NCBI GenBank assembly: GCA_026388755.1
Contig: JAPLJE010000090.1
Location: forward strand, 1 to 6,794
Length of the DNA stretch: 6,794 bases
Direction: 5' to 3'
DNA from: Deltaproteobacteria bacterium
GTDB lineage: Bacteria; Desulfobacterota; Desulfobacteria; Desulfobacterales; Desulfatirhabdiaceae
The notes under the pieces are model-generated. The model was not told where the DNA came from. It saw only the letters and a program-made list of their open reading frames with translations, and did not search any database. Each line of letters starts with the position of its first letter. Within the stretch, counting starts at the first letter, position 1. A program made the translations under genes and the position numbers. Shown one piece after another: positions 1 to 6,108 of this stretch.

Positions 1-663
1 GTCCAGATTATCGGGGTTCAGGCCGGCGTCTGCCCGTCCGCCGCGGAAGCCCTTCACCGCGGCCATGTCAAAACCGTACGCGCTCAGCCATCCATTGCCG
101 ACGGGATCAGCGTCCGGCAGATCGGAGAATTGACATTCGAGATCCTTCGATCCCGCGTGGACCATATCGCCCTGGTGGATGAGGCCAGTATTGCCAGCGC
201 CATTCTGATGCTTCTGGAGCGGAAAAAAATACTGGCCGAGGGTGCCGTCGCCGTTCCCCTTGCCGCGCTTCTAAACGGAGCGGTTTCAGTGCCAAAGGGT
301 GGCAAACTGGTTCTGATGATCAGCGGCGGCAATGTGGACAGCCCGCTTCTGGGAAGAATTCTCCATCAAGGGCTTTTAAAAAGCGGACGCATCATGCGAA
401 TTCAGGTCCAACTGGACGATACGCCCGGATCACTGGCAAGGCTCCTGTCATTGGTCGCCCGCCAGAAAGCCAATGTGCTGCATATTTTTCATGACCGGAA
501 CGTCATGAATGTGCCGCTTTTTGTTACCAGCGTCGTTCTGGAGCTTGAAACCCGGGGAACCCCTCATATTTCAGAAGTGTTTGAAGAAATTCAACAGGCG
601 GGATACCGGATACTGGGTGGAAGCGATCACCCTGACTTGCCACCGCCTTCCAGTATTTGCTGA
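1..663 (+). CDS. ilvA: Threonine ammonia-lyase (threonine dehydratase) with C-terminal ACT domain, 5'-truncated
   Basis: PLP-dependent deamination of L-threonine to 2-oxobutanoate and ammonia, a cytoplasmic step that feeds isoleucine synthesis or threonine breakdown. The frame is open from base 1, so 220 residues of a protein usually about 400 long are present. The N-terminal part with the PLP-binding lysine lies outside the window. Visible landmarks are IGVQ near the start, the SIADGISV stretch (about residues 36-43), an EGAVA stretch (usually EGAGA in the family), and the SGGNVD motif at about nt 322-339 that closes the catalytic fold. From about nt 391 an ACT domain begins (RIMRIQVQLDDTPGSLARLL), as in the short, roughly 400-residue dehydratases that carry one ACT domain rather than the long IlvA type. 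A TTG at 130 could be misread as a start, but homology clearly continues upstream of it. The gene overlaps the next, convergent gene by 37 bp. The family is certain; whether the enzyme is biosynthetic or catabolic cannot be decided here. Confidence 0.93.
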   Translation, partial: VQIIGVQAGVCPSAAEALHRGHVKTVRAQPSIADGISVRQIGELTFEILRSRVDHIALVDEASIASAILMLLERKKILAEGAVAVPLAALLNGAVSVPKGGKLVLMISGGNVDSPLLGRILHQGLLKSGRIMRIQVQLDDTPGSLARLLSLVARQKANVLHIFHDRNVMNVPLFVTSVVLELETRGTPHISEVFEEIQQAGYRILGGSDHPDLPPPSSIC

Positions 664-1316
664 ACAGCCTCCACTGCCGCTTCATAGCGGATGAATTCGG
701 TGTTAAACGTCAGATCATAATTGATGGGATCCGCAATATCCGCATTAAAGGATTTTCGAATAAAGGCCTTGCGTTTGGCTTCTTTCATGATCACCCGTTT
801 TCTGGCTTCCTCTTCAGAAATCGTCAGCACCCTGGAAATGTTCAGTACGCGAAGATCCAGGGGCGCCACAACCCGAATGCTGAGTCTTTCGTTCGGAGGA
901 AGGATAAAATTGGCACCCCGCCCGGCAATCACCGCCATCCCGTGCTTGCCGATGACGCTGACGACTTTCATGAGCTGTTCCAGATACATTTCCGGCCACA
1001 GGTAACGCCTGCTGACAAGGGTTGCAATAAAATCCTCAATCCCTGAAAGGCGCTCTTTTTCAATGGATTCAATCACTGATACACCGATATCAGCCCGTTC
1101 GGCGATTTCCCGGATTATGTCCCGCTGAAACAAATCGTAACCCATTCGTTCGGCAATGCCGCTGGCAATCACCTGCCCGCCACTGCCGGGTTCCGACGAA
1201 ACCGTAACCACCGTGATGCGGGAAGCGTCGCAATTTCTGTCCGCATTCGGCATATTCCCCCATTTATCCACAAGCTCCTGTATGAATTTATCAAATGATA
1301 GATCGGGATTGTCCAT
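627..1316 (-). CDS. Cytidylate-kinase-like family protein (P-loop nucleoside/nucleotide kinase)
   Basis: A 229-residue cytoplasmic protein resembling the cytidylate-kinase-like family (Cytidylate_kin2 type). Residues 34-50 (ITVVTVSSEPGSGGQVI) match the family's opening beta strand and P-loop, usually written ITISRExGSGG. AERMGYDLFQRDII at 55-68 matches the strand that follows in nucleotide kinases. Later come IAGRGANFIL, an arginine-rich lid-like stretch (RKRVIMKEAKRKAFIRKSF) and a YDLTFNTE motif near the C terminus, all typical of the family. The first 32 residues are a family-variable acidic extension. The P-loop has GSGGQ where a canonical Walker A has GK[S/T]; family members often have Arg there. 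The ATG at 1316 is supported by an AAGGA ribosome-binding site 8 nt upstream. The true substrate of this family is poorly defined, so CMP kinase activity should not be assumed. The tail runs into the convergent threonine ammonia-lyase gene. Confidence 0.85.
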   Translation of the reverse strand: MDNPDLSFDKFIQELVDKWGNMPNADRNCDASRITVVTVSSEPGSGGQVIASGIAERMGYDLFQRDIIREIAERADIGVSVIESIEKERLSGIEDFIATLVSRRYLWPEMYLEQLMKVVSVIGKHGMAVIAGRGANFILPPNERLSIRVVAPLDLRVLNISRVLTISEEEARKRVIMKEAKRKAFIRKSFNADIADPINYDLTFNTEFIRYEAAVEAVQQILEGGGKSG

Positions 1317-1324
1317 GTTTCACA

Positions 1325-1329
1325 TCCTT
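1325..1329 (-). promoter_or_regulatory. Ribosome-binding site of the cytidylate-kinase-like gene
   Basis: On the minus strand AAGGA lies 8 nt before the ATG at 1316, good Shine-Dalgarno spacing. It supports that start over internal alternatives. Confidence 0.7.
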
Positions 1330-1404
1330 GCCTGACTTTTTACCGTGAAAAACCATCATTCCGACTTCCATCTTCTTTCATATAAATAATTTGGCGGCAT
1401 GACA

Positions 1405-1431
1405 AGAAAAAAAGGGAGAATATTTTTTTCT
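1405..1431. repeat. A-tract/T-tract inverted repeat
   Basis: AGAAAAAAA (1405-1413) and TTTTTTTCT (1423-1431) are perfect 9-bp reverse complements around a 9-nt spacer. The arms are almost all A/T, so an RNA hairpin would be weak. DNA bending or melting near the divergent promoters is as likely as any RNA role. Confidence 0.5.
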
Positions 1432-1502
1432 GTTCCAACCCCATTCATCCATGCTATAAATACAAATTAAACAATCTCATTGCCACAAAGAGCAAAACAA
1501 TG

Positions 1503-1521
1503 CCGGACCCTCCTGGCCCGG
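1503..1521 (+). repeat. GC-rich hairpin just upstream of the adaptor gene start
   Basis: CCGGACC (1503-1509) can pair with GGCCCGG (1515-1521) with one A-C mismatch around a CTCCT loop. It ends 13 nt before the ATG at 1535, within the probable mRNA leader and next to a weak ribosome-binding sequence. It may influence translation initiation, but could be chance. Confidence 0.35.
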
Positions 1522-1534
1522 TACGGAACCAGTC

Positions 1535-2749
1535 ATGATTGAAAACGATCTCTCACAGCTACGCATAGACAAGTCCAAAATCCCTAAACGGTCTTTCAAA
1601 CGAAAGCGCTTTATCCTGATTGTTTTCCTGACGGGCCTTCTCATCACCGCCGGGTTTCTTTACAAAAAAGGCATGTTGACGCCTGCTGTCCAAGTTCAGA
1701 CCGCCAGTGTTCAGAAGCTGTACCCTTCACAAACCTTTACGGTTTTGAATGCCAGCGGTTATGTGGTGGCTCAGCGAAAAGCAGCGATAGCTGCAAAAAT
1801 CACCGGCAGGCTCGTATACTTGGCTGTTGAGGAAGGAAGCCGGGTTAAAAAAGGCGATATTATCGCACGTCTTGAAAATGAAGATACACTGGCACTCAGA
1901 GATCAGGCAACAGCCGCCTTAAGAACTGCGCAATTTCTTCTAGAGCAGTCCCTTGCGGAACTCAGCGAAGCGACTTTATCCTATAATCGCAGCAAGGAAC
2001 TCGTTTCAGCCGGTTATATCTCAAAGTCCGATTTTGATACGGCAGACGCCCGGTTTAAAAGGGCCAAGGCTGCGACCCAGGCAAATCAAGCTGCGGTATC
2101 CAACAGTCAGGCTGCCCTAAGGGGCGCTGAAGTCACGCTGGATTATGCCAACCTGCGTTCTCCTTTTGATGCCGTTGTGCTGACCAAGAATGCCGATATC
2201 GGCGATATCGTCACCCCGCTGGGAGCCGCTGCAAATGCCAAGGCAGCCGTCGTGAACGTGGCTGATATGGATTCTCTCAAAGTTGAAGTGGATGTCTCCG
2301 AATCCAATATCGAAAAAGTCTCCAAGGGCCAGCCCTGTGAAATTCATCTGGATGCCCTGCCCTCAGAACGCTTTCCCGGCAAGGTTCACATGATTGTTCC
2401 CACAGCTGACCGCACCAAAGCTTCGATCATGGTTAAAGTTGCCTTCAATGCCTTAAGCCCCGAAGTCCTTCCGGAAATGAGTGCAAAAGTGGCATTTTTA
2501 CGACATGAGGTTACCGAAGCAGAAATGCAGCCGATAACGGCTGTCCCCACATCGGCCATCGTTCATCGCAACAATCAAAGGGTTGTGTACGGGATTTTCG
2601 GCGACAGAGCGGTTGTCACCCAGGTGGTCATCGGCAGACAGATGGACGTCATGAGTGAAATCCTCTCCGGACTGAACGTCGGCGATAAGGTCCTGGCCTC
2701 CCCCTCTGAAAACATCTTTGAAGGAACAAAGGTCAAGCTTGCCCAGTAA
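1535..2749 (+). CDS. HlyD/MacA-type periplasmic adaptor (membrane fusion) subunit of an ABC exporter
   Basis: A 404-residue inner-membrane-anchored periplasmic adaptor that would bridge the ABC transporter encoded downstream to an outer-membrane channel. A basic N-terminal segment precedes one membrane anchor at about residues 26-43, and there is no lipobox. Lipoyl-like halves are seen at about 79-115 (ITGRLVYLAVEEGSRVKKGD) and 202-228 (LRSPFDAVV). They flank an Ala/Gln-rich alpha-helical hairpin at about 117-203. The hairpin tip reads RSKELVSAGYIS, giving R152, L156 and S163, the spacing of the TolC-docking motif known from AcrA and MacA. A beta-barrel domain (about 247-323) and a membrane-proximal domain follow. 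The ATG at 1535 has only a weak GGAA-like Shine-Dalgarno sequence, but the next Met (residue 47) would delete the anchor. It is the first gene of a four-gene operon and overlaps the ATPase gene. Family and role in export are firm; the substrate is unknown. Confidence 0.9.
   Translation: MIENDLSQLRIDKSKIPKRSFKRKRFILIVFLTGLLITAGFLYKKGMLTPAVQVQTASVQKLYPSQTFTVLNASGYVVAQRKAAIAAKITGRLVYLAVEEGSRVKKGDIIARLENEDTLALRDQATAALRTAQFLLEQSLAELSEATLSYNRSKELVSAGYISKSDFDTADARFKRAKAATQANQAAVSNSQAALRGAEVTLDYANLRSPFDAVVLTKNADIGDIVTPLGAAANAKAAVVNVADMDSLKVEVDVSESNIEKVSKGQPCEIHLDALPSERFPGKVHMIVPTADRTKASIMVKVAFNALSPEVLPEMSAKVAFLRHEVTEAEMQPITAVPTSAIVHRNNQRVVYGIFGDRAVVTQVVIGRQMDVMSEILSGLNVGDKVLASPSENIFEGTKVKLAQ
2728..2732 (+). 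promoter_or_regulatory. Ribosome-binding site that decides the ATPase start (TTG at 2739)
   Basis: AAAGG lies 6 nt upstream of a TTG at 2739, inside the last codons of the adaptor gene. The in-frame TTG at 2718 has no comparable site before it. This favours the shorter ATPase and implies coupling to translation of the adaptor. Confidence 0.55.
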
Positions 2750-3452
2750 ACGCTCTGTTATTGAAATCACCGATCTGGTCAAATCCTATCGCCGGGGCAG
2801 CCAGTCCATACCCGTGCTGGAACACCTTTGCTTGAACATCGAAGAAGGAGAATTTCTATCACTGATGGGGCCATCGGGTTCAGGAAAAAGCACCCTTCTC
2901 AACCTCATTGCAGGCCTGGATCAGGCGGATTCCGGAAGCATCCGGGTTGATGGCGAGGAAATCACGGGCCTGTCGGAAATCGAGCTCGCAACCTGGCGCG
3001 CCGGCCATGTGGGTTTTATTTTTCAATTTTACAATCTGATTCCGGTGCTGACCGCATTTGAAAACGTCGAGCTTCCCCTGATGCTGACAGACCTTTCAAA
3101 AAAAGCACGAAAAGCGCATGTGGCCACAGCACTTTCCCTTGTGACGCTGCAGGACCGCATGGATCATTATCCCCGTCAACTGTCAGGCGGACAGCAGCAG
3201 CGGGTAGCCATCGCACGGGCGGTAGTCACGGATCCCACCATTCTTGTGGCGGATGAACCAACAGGAGATCTGGACCGGCATTCTGCCGAAGATGTCCTCA
3301 GGCTCATGGATCAGCTTTGCAGCGAACTGGGAAAAACCATTGTCATGGTTACGCATGACCCCAGAGCAGCCCGAAAAGCCCACACCCTGAAATATCTTGA
3401 AAAAGGCGTTTTAACCGATGCTCCTCAAATTGCTGTCCCGGAACGCCTTTAG
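2739..3452 (+). CDS. ABC transporter ATP-binding protein, MacB/LolD/FtsE-like
   Basis: A cytoplasmic ATPase of 237 residues that would power the two permeases encoded next. With the TTG at 2739 as codon 1, all ABC motifs are intact: Walker [10 protein letters not shown] (44-52), Q-loop glutamine Q96 in [18 protein letters not shown], signature LSGGQ (148-152), Walker B ILVADE (168-173) followed by PTGDLD, and the switch histidine H206 in VTHD. The [16 protein letters not shown] form is typical of the MacB/LolD branch, which works with FtsX-type permeases by mechanotransmission rather than by classical alternating access. I chose 2739 for its well-spaced ribosome-binding site; an in-frame TTG at 2718 would add seven residues. 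No in-frame ATG precedes the conserved domain. The gene overlaps the adaptor by 11 bp and the first permease by 35 bp. Family assignment is secure; the exact start is not. Confidence 0.9.
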   Translation: MPSKRSVIEITDLVKSYRRGSQSIPVLEHLCLNIEEGEFLSLMGPSGSGKSTLLNLIAGLDQADSGSIRVDGEEITGLSEIELATWRAGHVGFIFQFYNLIPVLTAFENVELPLMLTDLSKKARKAHVATALSLVTLQDRMDHYPRQLSGGQQQRVAIARAVVTDPTILVADEPTGDLDRHSAEDVLRLMDQLCSELGKTIVMVTHDPRAARKAHTLKYLEKGVLTDAPQIAVPERL

Positions 3453-4572
3453 ACACCGCCTGCGGGCGCTGCTGACGATCGGAGGCATTAGCGTGGCCAT
3501 TCTGGCCTTTGGCCTGCTGCGAACCGTCATCACCGCCTGGTATGCCGGCGTGGAAGCCTCGTCCGCCAGCCGTCTGGTCACGCGAAACGCCATTTCCCTG
3601 ATCTTTACCCTGCCCCTTTCCTACAAGGAAAAAATCCGCAGCGTTGACGGAATCAGCGTTGTTTCCTACGGAAACTGGTTCGGGGGGATTTATGTCGAAG
3701 AAAAAAACTTCTTTGCCAACTTTGCCGTTGAACCCAGATCCTATCTGAATCTTTACCCGGAATTTCTTCTGTCAAACGCTGAAACCGCCGCCTTTTTTCG
3801 GGAGAGAAAAGCCTGTGTGGCAGGTGAAAAACTGGCCAAGCGATTCGGCTGGAACATCGGCGATACCCTCACGCTGAGAGGCACCATTTTCCCGGGCAAC
3901 TGGGACTTTGTCCTTCGGGGCATTTACCGGGGAAAAGACAAGACGATTGACGAAAACCAGTTCTTTTTTCACTGGGATTATCTGAACGAAACCATCCGGA
4001 AAACCATTCCCCGAAGGGCGGACCAGGTCGGTTTTTACATGATCGGCTTGAAACGGCCGGAGCTGGCTGCCGAAACTTCCGAAGCCGTTGACCGTCTGTT
4101 TAAGAATTCTTACGCGGAAACCCTTACCGAAACCGAAAAAGCCTTTCAGATGAGTTTTGTCACAATGAGCGAGGCCATTATCACGGTCATTCTGCTGGTC
4201 TCCTATGTGATCATTGTCATTATCATGGCAGTTGTGGCCAATACCATGGCCATGTCGGTACGCGAACGCATGGGCGAATATGCGGTATTTAAGACCCTGG
4301 GATTCGGGAGTGGTTACCTTGCCGGCCTCATTCTGGGAGAATCCTTGACACTGACGGCCCTTGGTGGGCTGCTGGGCATCGGCCTCACCTTTCCCGCGGC
4401 CAGTACTTTTGGTCAGGCGGTCGGCCAGTTTTTTCCGATATTTCATGTTTCTGCTGAAACCATTTGGATGGATATTGCGGCTACAGCCATTGTCGCAGTT
4501 GTGGCCGCAGTCATCCCGATTTGGCGGGTTGTGCATGTTCGCATCGCAGAAGGCCTGGGAAGGATCGGGTAA
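3418..4572 (+). CDS. FtsX/MacB-family ABC transporter permease, first of two
   Basis: A 384-residue inner-membrane permease. One transmembrane segment near the N terminus (about 17-37) follows a basic [14 protein letters not shown] start. A periplasmic domain of about 210 residues comes next, then three C-terminal segments at roughly 252-277, 300-328 and 350-370. This is the four-segment FtsX plan shared by MacB and LolC/LolE. The conserved cytoplasmic loop reads VRERMGEYAVFKTLGFGSG, the usual place of contact with the ATPase. The periplasmic part resembles the MacB core domain in its VAGEKLAKRFGWNIGDTL and DFVLRGIYRG stretches. The ATG at 3418 lies inside the end of the ATPase gene, with an AAGG some 11 nt upstream, so initiation is probably coupled. 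It likely pairs with the next permease as a heterodimer, as LolC pairs with LolE. The substrate is unknown. Confidence 0.88.
   Translation: MLLKLLSRNAFRHRLRALLTIGGISVAILAFGLLRTVITAWYAGVEASSASRLVTRNAISLIFTLPLSYKEKIRSVDGISVVSYGNWFGGIYVEEKNFFANFAVEPRSYLNLYPEFLLSNAETAAFFRERKACVAGEKLAKRFGWNIGDTLTLRGTIFPGNWDFVLRGIYRGKDKTIDENQFFFHWDYLNETIRKTIPRRADQVGFYMIGLKRPELAAETSEAVDRLFKNSYAETLTETEKAFQMSFVTMSEAIITVILLVSYVIIVIIMAVVANTMAMSVRERMGEYAVFKTLGFGSGYLAGLILGESLTLTALGGLLGIGLTFPAASTFGQAVGQFFPIFHVSAETIWMDIAATAIVAVVAAVIPIWRVVHVRIAEGLGRIG
4561..4564 (+). promoter_or_regulatory. Ribosome-binding site of the second permease gene
   Basis: AGGA (within GGAAGGA) lies 8 nt before the ATG at 4573, inside the last codons of the first permease gene, whose TAA directly abuts that ATG. 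Confidence 0.55.
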
Positions 4573-5739
4573 ATGAACCTGCTATTTTTCTACAGCCTGA
4601 GAAACCTGCTTACCCGAAGGCTGACCACGGCCCTGACGGCACTGGGCATGGCCCTGGTGGTGTTTGTGTTTGCTGCCATAATCATGCTTGCCGAAGGGCT
4701 TCAGAAAACCCTGGTCGATACCGGCTCATACAACAATGTCGTGGTTATTCGTAAATCTTCGGGCTCCGAAGTTCAGAGCGGCATTGACCGGCTTCAGGCT
4801 TCTGTTGTCGAAACCCAGCCGGAGATCGGTATGGGGCAGGACGGCAAACAGATGATTGCCAAGGAGATGGTGGTGTTGATCACCCTGGAAAAGCAGGACT
4901 CCTCCAGCCGGTCCAATGTGGTGATCCGAGGGGTTTCGGAAGCTTCGCTGTATTTAAGACCCCAGGTTCACCTTCTTGTTGGCCAATTGCCCCAGCCCGG
5001 CTCTTCTGAAATCATGGTGGGGAAAAGCATTGCAAAAGGGTTTAAAGGCGCAGGGCTGGGAGAATCCTTGTTTTTCGCCCAGCGGTCCTGGCGGGTTGTC
5101 GGCATATTCGATGCCGGGTCAACCGGCTACAGCTCCGAAATCTGGGGGGACGTCGATCAGTTGATGCCTGCATTTCGAAGGCCCGTGTATTCTTCCATTT
5201 TGTTTAATTTAAGAAACACCGGCGAATTCGAAGCAGTACAATCCCGGATCCAGAATGATCCAAGGCTGACACTGGAAGCCAAGCGCGAAACCGTTTACTA
5301 CAAAGAACAGTCTGAAGCCATGGCAACTTTTTTAAGGATTCTGGGCCTGTCGCTCACCATCGTATTTTCCATCGGAGCCGTGGTTGGGGCCATGATAACC
5401 ATGTATGCGGCGGTTGCCACACGAACAGGGGAAATTGGCACCCTTCGCGCACTCGGGTTTCGACAAAGCGCCATTTTGACGGCGTTTCTGCTGGAATCCC
5501 TGCTTCTCGGCGCTATCGGCGGATGCACCGGGCTTTTTTTCGCTTCTTTTCTGCAGCTACTCACCGTTTCCACCACCAATTTTCAAACCTTTTCCGAACT
5601 CGCATTCAGCTTTGCCCTGACCCCCGGCATCGTGATCAAATCCCTGTCGTTTTCACTGATCATGGGGTTTGCCGGCGGTGTGCTTCCGGCTTTTCGGGCA
5701 TCCAGAATGAACATCATCGCAGCCCTCAGGGAAGCGTAA
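4573..5739 (+). CDS. FtsX/MacB-family ABC transporter permease, second of two
   Basis: A 388-residue inner-membrane permease with the same plan as its upstream neighbour: a basic start (SLRNLLTRRLTTALTALG), one transmembrane segment at about 20-40, a periplasmic domain to about residue 250, and three segments near 254-276, 301-327 and 352-373. The ATPase-facing loop reads TRTGEIGTLRALGFRQSAIL, close to the FtsX consensus. The periplasmic domain has MacB-core features: VVIRGVSEAS, then GSSEIMVGKSIAKGF, then WRVVGIFDAG. The C terminus ends RASRMNIIAALREA, the usual end of MacB-type permeases (PAxxAxxxxPxxALR). The ATG directly follows the TAA of the first permease. The two permeases differ in most of their periplasmic sequence, pointing to an old duplication and a heterodimeric transporter rather than a recent copy. 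It is the last gene of the operon; no clear intrinsic terminator follows. Confidence 0.9.
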   Translation: MNLLFFYSLRNLLTRRLTTALTALGMALVVFVFAAIIMLAEGLQKTLVDTGSYNNVVVIRKSSGSEVQSGIDRLQASVVETQPEIGMGQDGKQMIAKEMVVLITLEKQDSSSRSNVVIRGVSEASLYLRPQVHLLVGQLPQPGSSEIMVGKSIAKGFKGAGLGESLFFAQRSWRVVGIFDAGSTGYSSEIWGDVDQLMPAFRRPVYSSILFNLRNTGEFEAVQSRIQNDPRLTLEAKRETVYYKEQSEAMATFLRILGLSLTIVFSIGAVVGAMITMYAAVATRTGEIGTLRALGFRQSAILTAFLLESLLLGAIGGCTGLFFASFLQLLTVSTTNFQTFSELAFSFALTPGIVIKSLSFSLIMGFAGGVLPAFRASRMNIIAALREA

Positions 5740-5764
5740 ATTCAAGATGTTGGGAAGATAATTC

Positions 5765-5782
5765 CATTTTGCATTCAAAATG
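5765..5782. repeat. Perfect 7-bp hairpin in the left arm of the structured element
   Basis: CATTTTG (5765-5771) and CAAAATG (5776-5782) are perfect reverse complements around a CATT loop. The hairpin lies 25 bp after the stop of the second permease. It has no following T-tract and is AT-rich, so it is not a convincing terminator. Confidence 0.6.
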
Positions 5783-5825
5783 ATATTCCAGCAAACATTC
5801 AGGCTGAGACCGCGAAAGTGAACGA

Positions 5826-5865
5826 GCAGCGATGAGACTGTACATTTAGTACGTCGAATCGCAGC
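5826..5865. repeat. Central hairpin of the structured element, with tandem G-A mismatches
   Basis: Pairing blocks in order are GC, an A/A mismatch, GCGAT, a GA/GA internal loop, GAC, a bulged T, GTAC, loop ATTTA, then GTAC, GTC, GA, ATCGC, A and GC. That is 14 Watson-Crick pairs. The GA/GA step allows tandem G-A pairs, which are common in folded RNA. An alternative 7-bp hairpin, AAGCTGA (5872-5878) with TCAGCTT (5887-5893), competes with the 12-bp stem. Confidence 0.55.
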
Positions 5866-5974
5866 GCAGTGAAGCTGACAAAGGTATCAGCTTGAATGCG
5901 AACTGGAATAAGAAGCTTCTTTCTGGTCTTCCCAACTTCTGATTTTCTTATTTTCGCTTTGTTTAATAGCCGTC

Positions 5975-6007
5975 TTGACAGTTGGGGCAAAATGATTAAG
6001 TTTTAAT
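5975..6007 (+). promoter_or_regulatory. Candidate promoter with a perfect -35 box
   Basis: TTGACA at 5975-5980 matches the sigma-70 -35 consensus exactly. The downstream -10 is weak at proper spacing (TAAGTT, 5997-6002) or good at too wide a spacing (TTTAAT, 6002-6007). If used, it would give a leader of roughly 110 nt before groES. A tentative call only. Confidence 0.25.
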
Positions 6008-6102
6008 AAATATATGATCAAAATAATAATAACTATTTAATATTATTGCGTTATTTAACATTATCGAATTGATACTGATCTTTAAACAACCACAGGAGAG
6101 GA

Positions 6103-6108
6103 AAGGAG
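6103..6108 (+). promoter_or_regulatory. Ribosome-binding site of groES
   Basis: AAGGAG lies in a purine-rich run (GGAGAGGAAAGGAGAG) ahead of the ATG at 6121. The spacing of about 12 nt is longer than usual, but nothing better lies closer. Confidence 0.6.

Larger units (their letters stand above)
1317..1534. promoter_or_regulatory. Divergent intergenic region holding the promoters of the kinase-like gene and the export operon
   Basis: These 218 bp separate the start of the minus-strand kinase-like gene from the start of the plus-strand exporter operon, so both promoters probably lie here. The middle is AT-rich. A TATAAA at 1455-1460 could be a plus-strand -10 box, but I see no convincing -35 at the proper distance and do not call a promoter. 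A perfect A-tract/T-tract inverted repeat lies at 1405-1431 and a GC-rich hairpin at 1503-1521. I recognise no operator or riboswitch. Confidence 0.45.
5749..5936. repeat. Structured intergenic element made of nested inverted repeats (MITE/REP-like or structured RNA)
   Basis: The ends are perfect 10-bp reverse complements: GTTGGGAAGA (5749-5758) and TCTTCCCAAC (5927-5936). Just outside, AGA and TCT pair after one mismatch. Further in, TATTCCAG (5784-5791) pairs with CTGGAATA (5903-5910). After a 4x4 internal loop, CATTCAGGCTGA (5796-5807) pairs with TCAGCTTGAATG (5887-5898) with a single G-U. Each outer arm also holds a local symmetry: a hairpin at 5765-5782 on the left and the palindrome AGAAGCTTCT at 5911-5920 on the right. 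The centre holds a further hairpin at 5826-5865. So many mutually compatible pairings in 188 bp are very unlikely by chance. I see no encoded transposase and no clear target-site duplication. It resembles non-autonomous or dispersed structured repeats, which I believe are common in Desulfobacterales, but copy number cannot be judged from one window. Confidence 0.65.

Noticed and set aside
657..1046. A 129-codon plus-strand open frame opposite the kinase-like gene
   Set aside because: It is antisense to a conserved P-loop protein and shows no recognisable motif or ribosome-binding site.
2192..2203. 12-bp palindrome GCCGATATCGGC
   Set aside because: It lies inside the adaptor coding sequence at the conserved ADIGDI stretch and follows from those codons; there is no second copy or regulatory context.
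3772..4536. A 254-codon antisense open frame within the first permease gene
   Set aside because: It lies wholly opposite a well-supported permease gene. Its translation is rich in His, Asn, Gly and Asp with no domain-like pattern, as expected of a shadow frame.
5765..5782. Intrinsic terminator for the exporter operon
   Set aside because: The hairpin is perfect but AT-rich and is followed by GATATTCC rather than a run of T, so it does not fit a rho-independent terminator.
5799..5990. A 63-codon minus-strand open frame across the structured element
   Set aside because: Most of it lies inside the nested inverted repeats, the sequence resembles no protein domain, and no ribosome-binding site is evident. 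The frame is best explained as a by-product of the repeat, which could easily be misannotated as a hypothetical protein.
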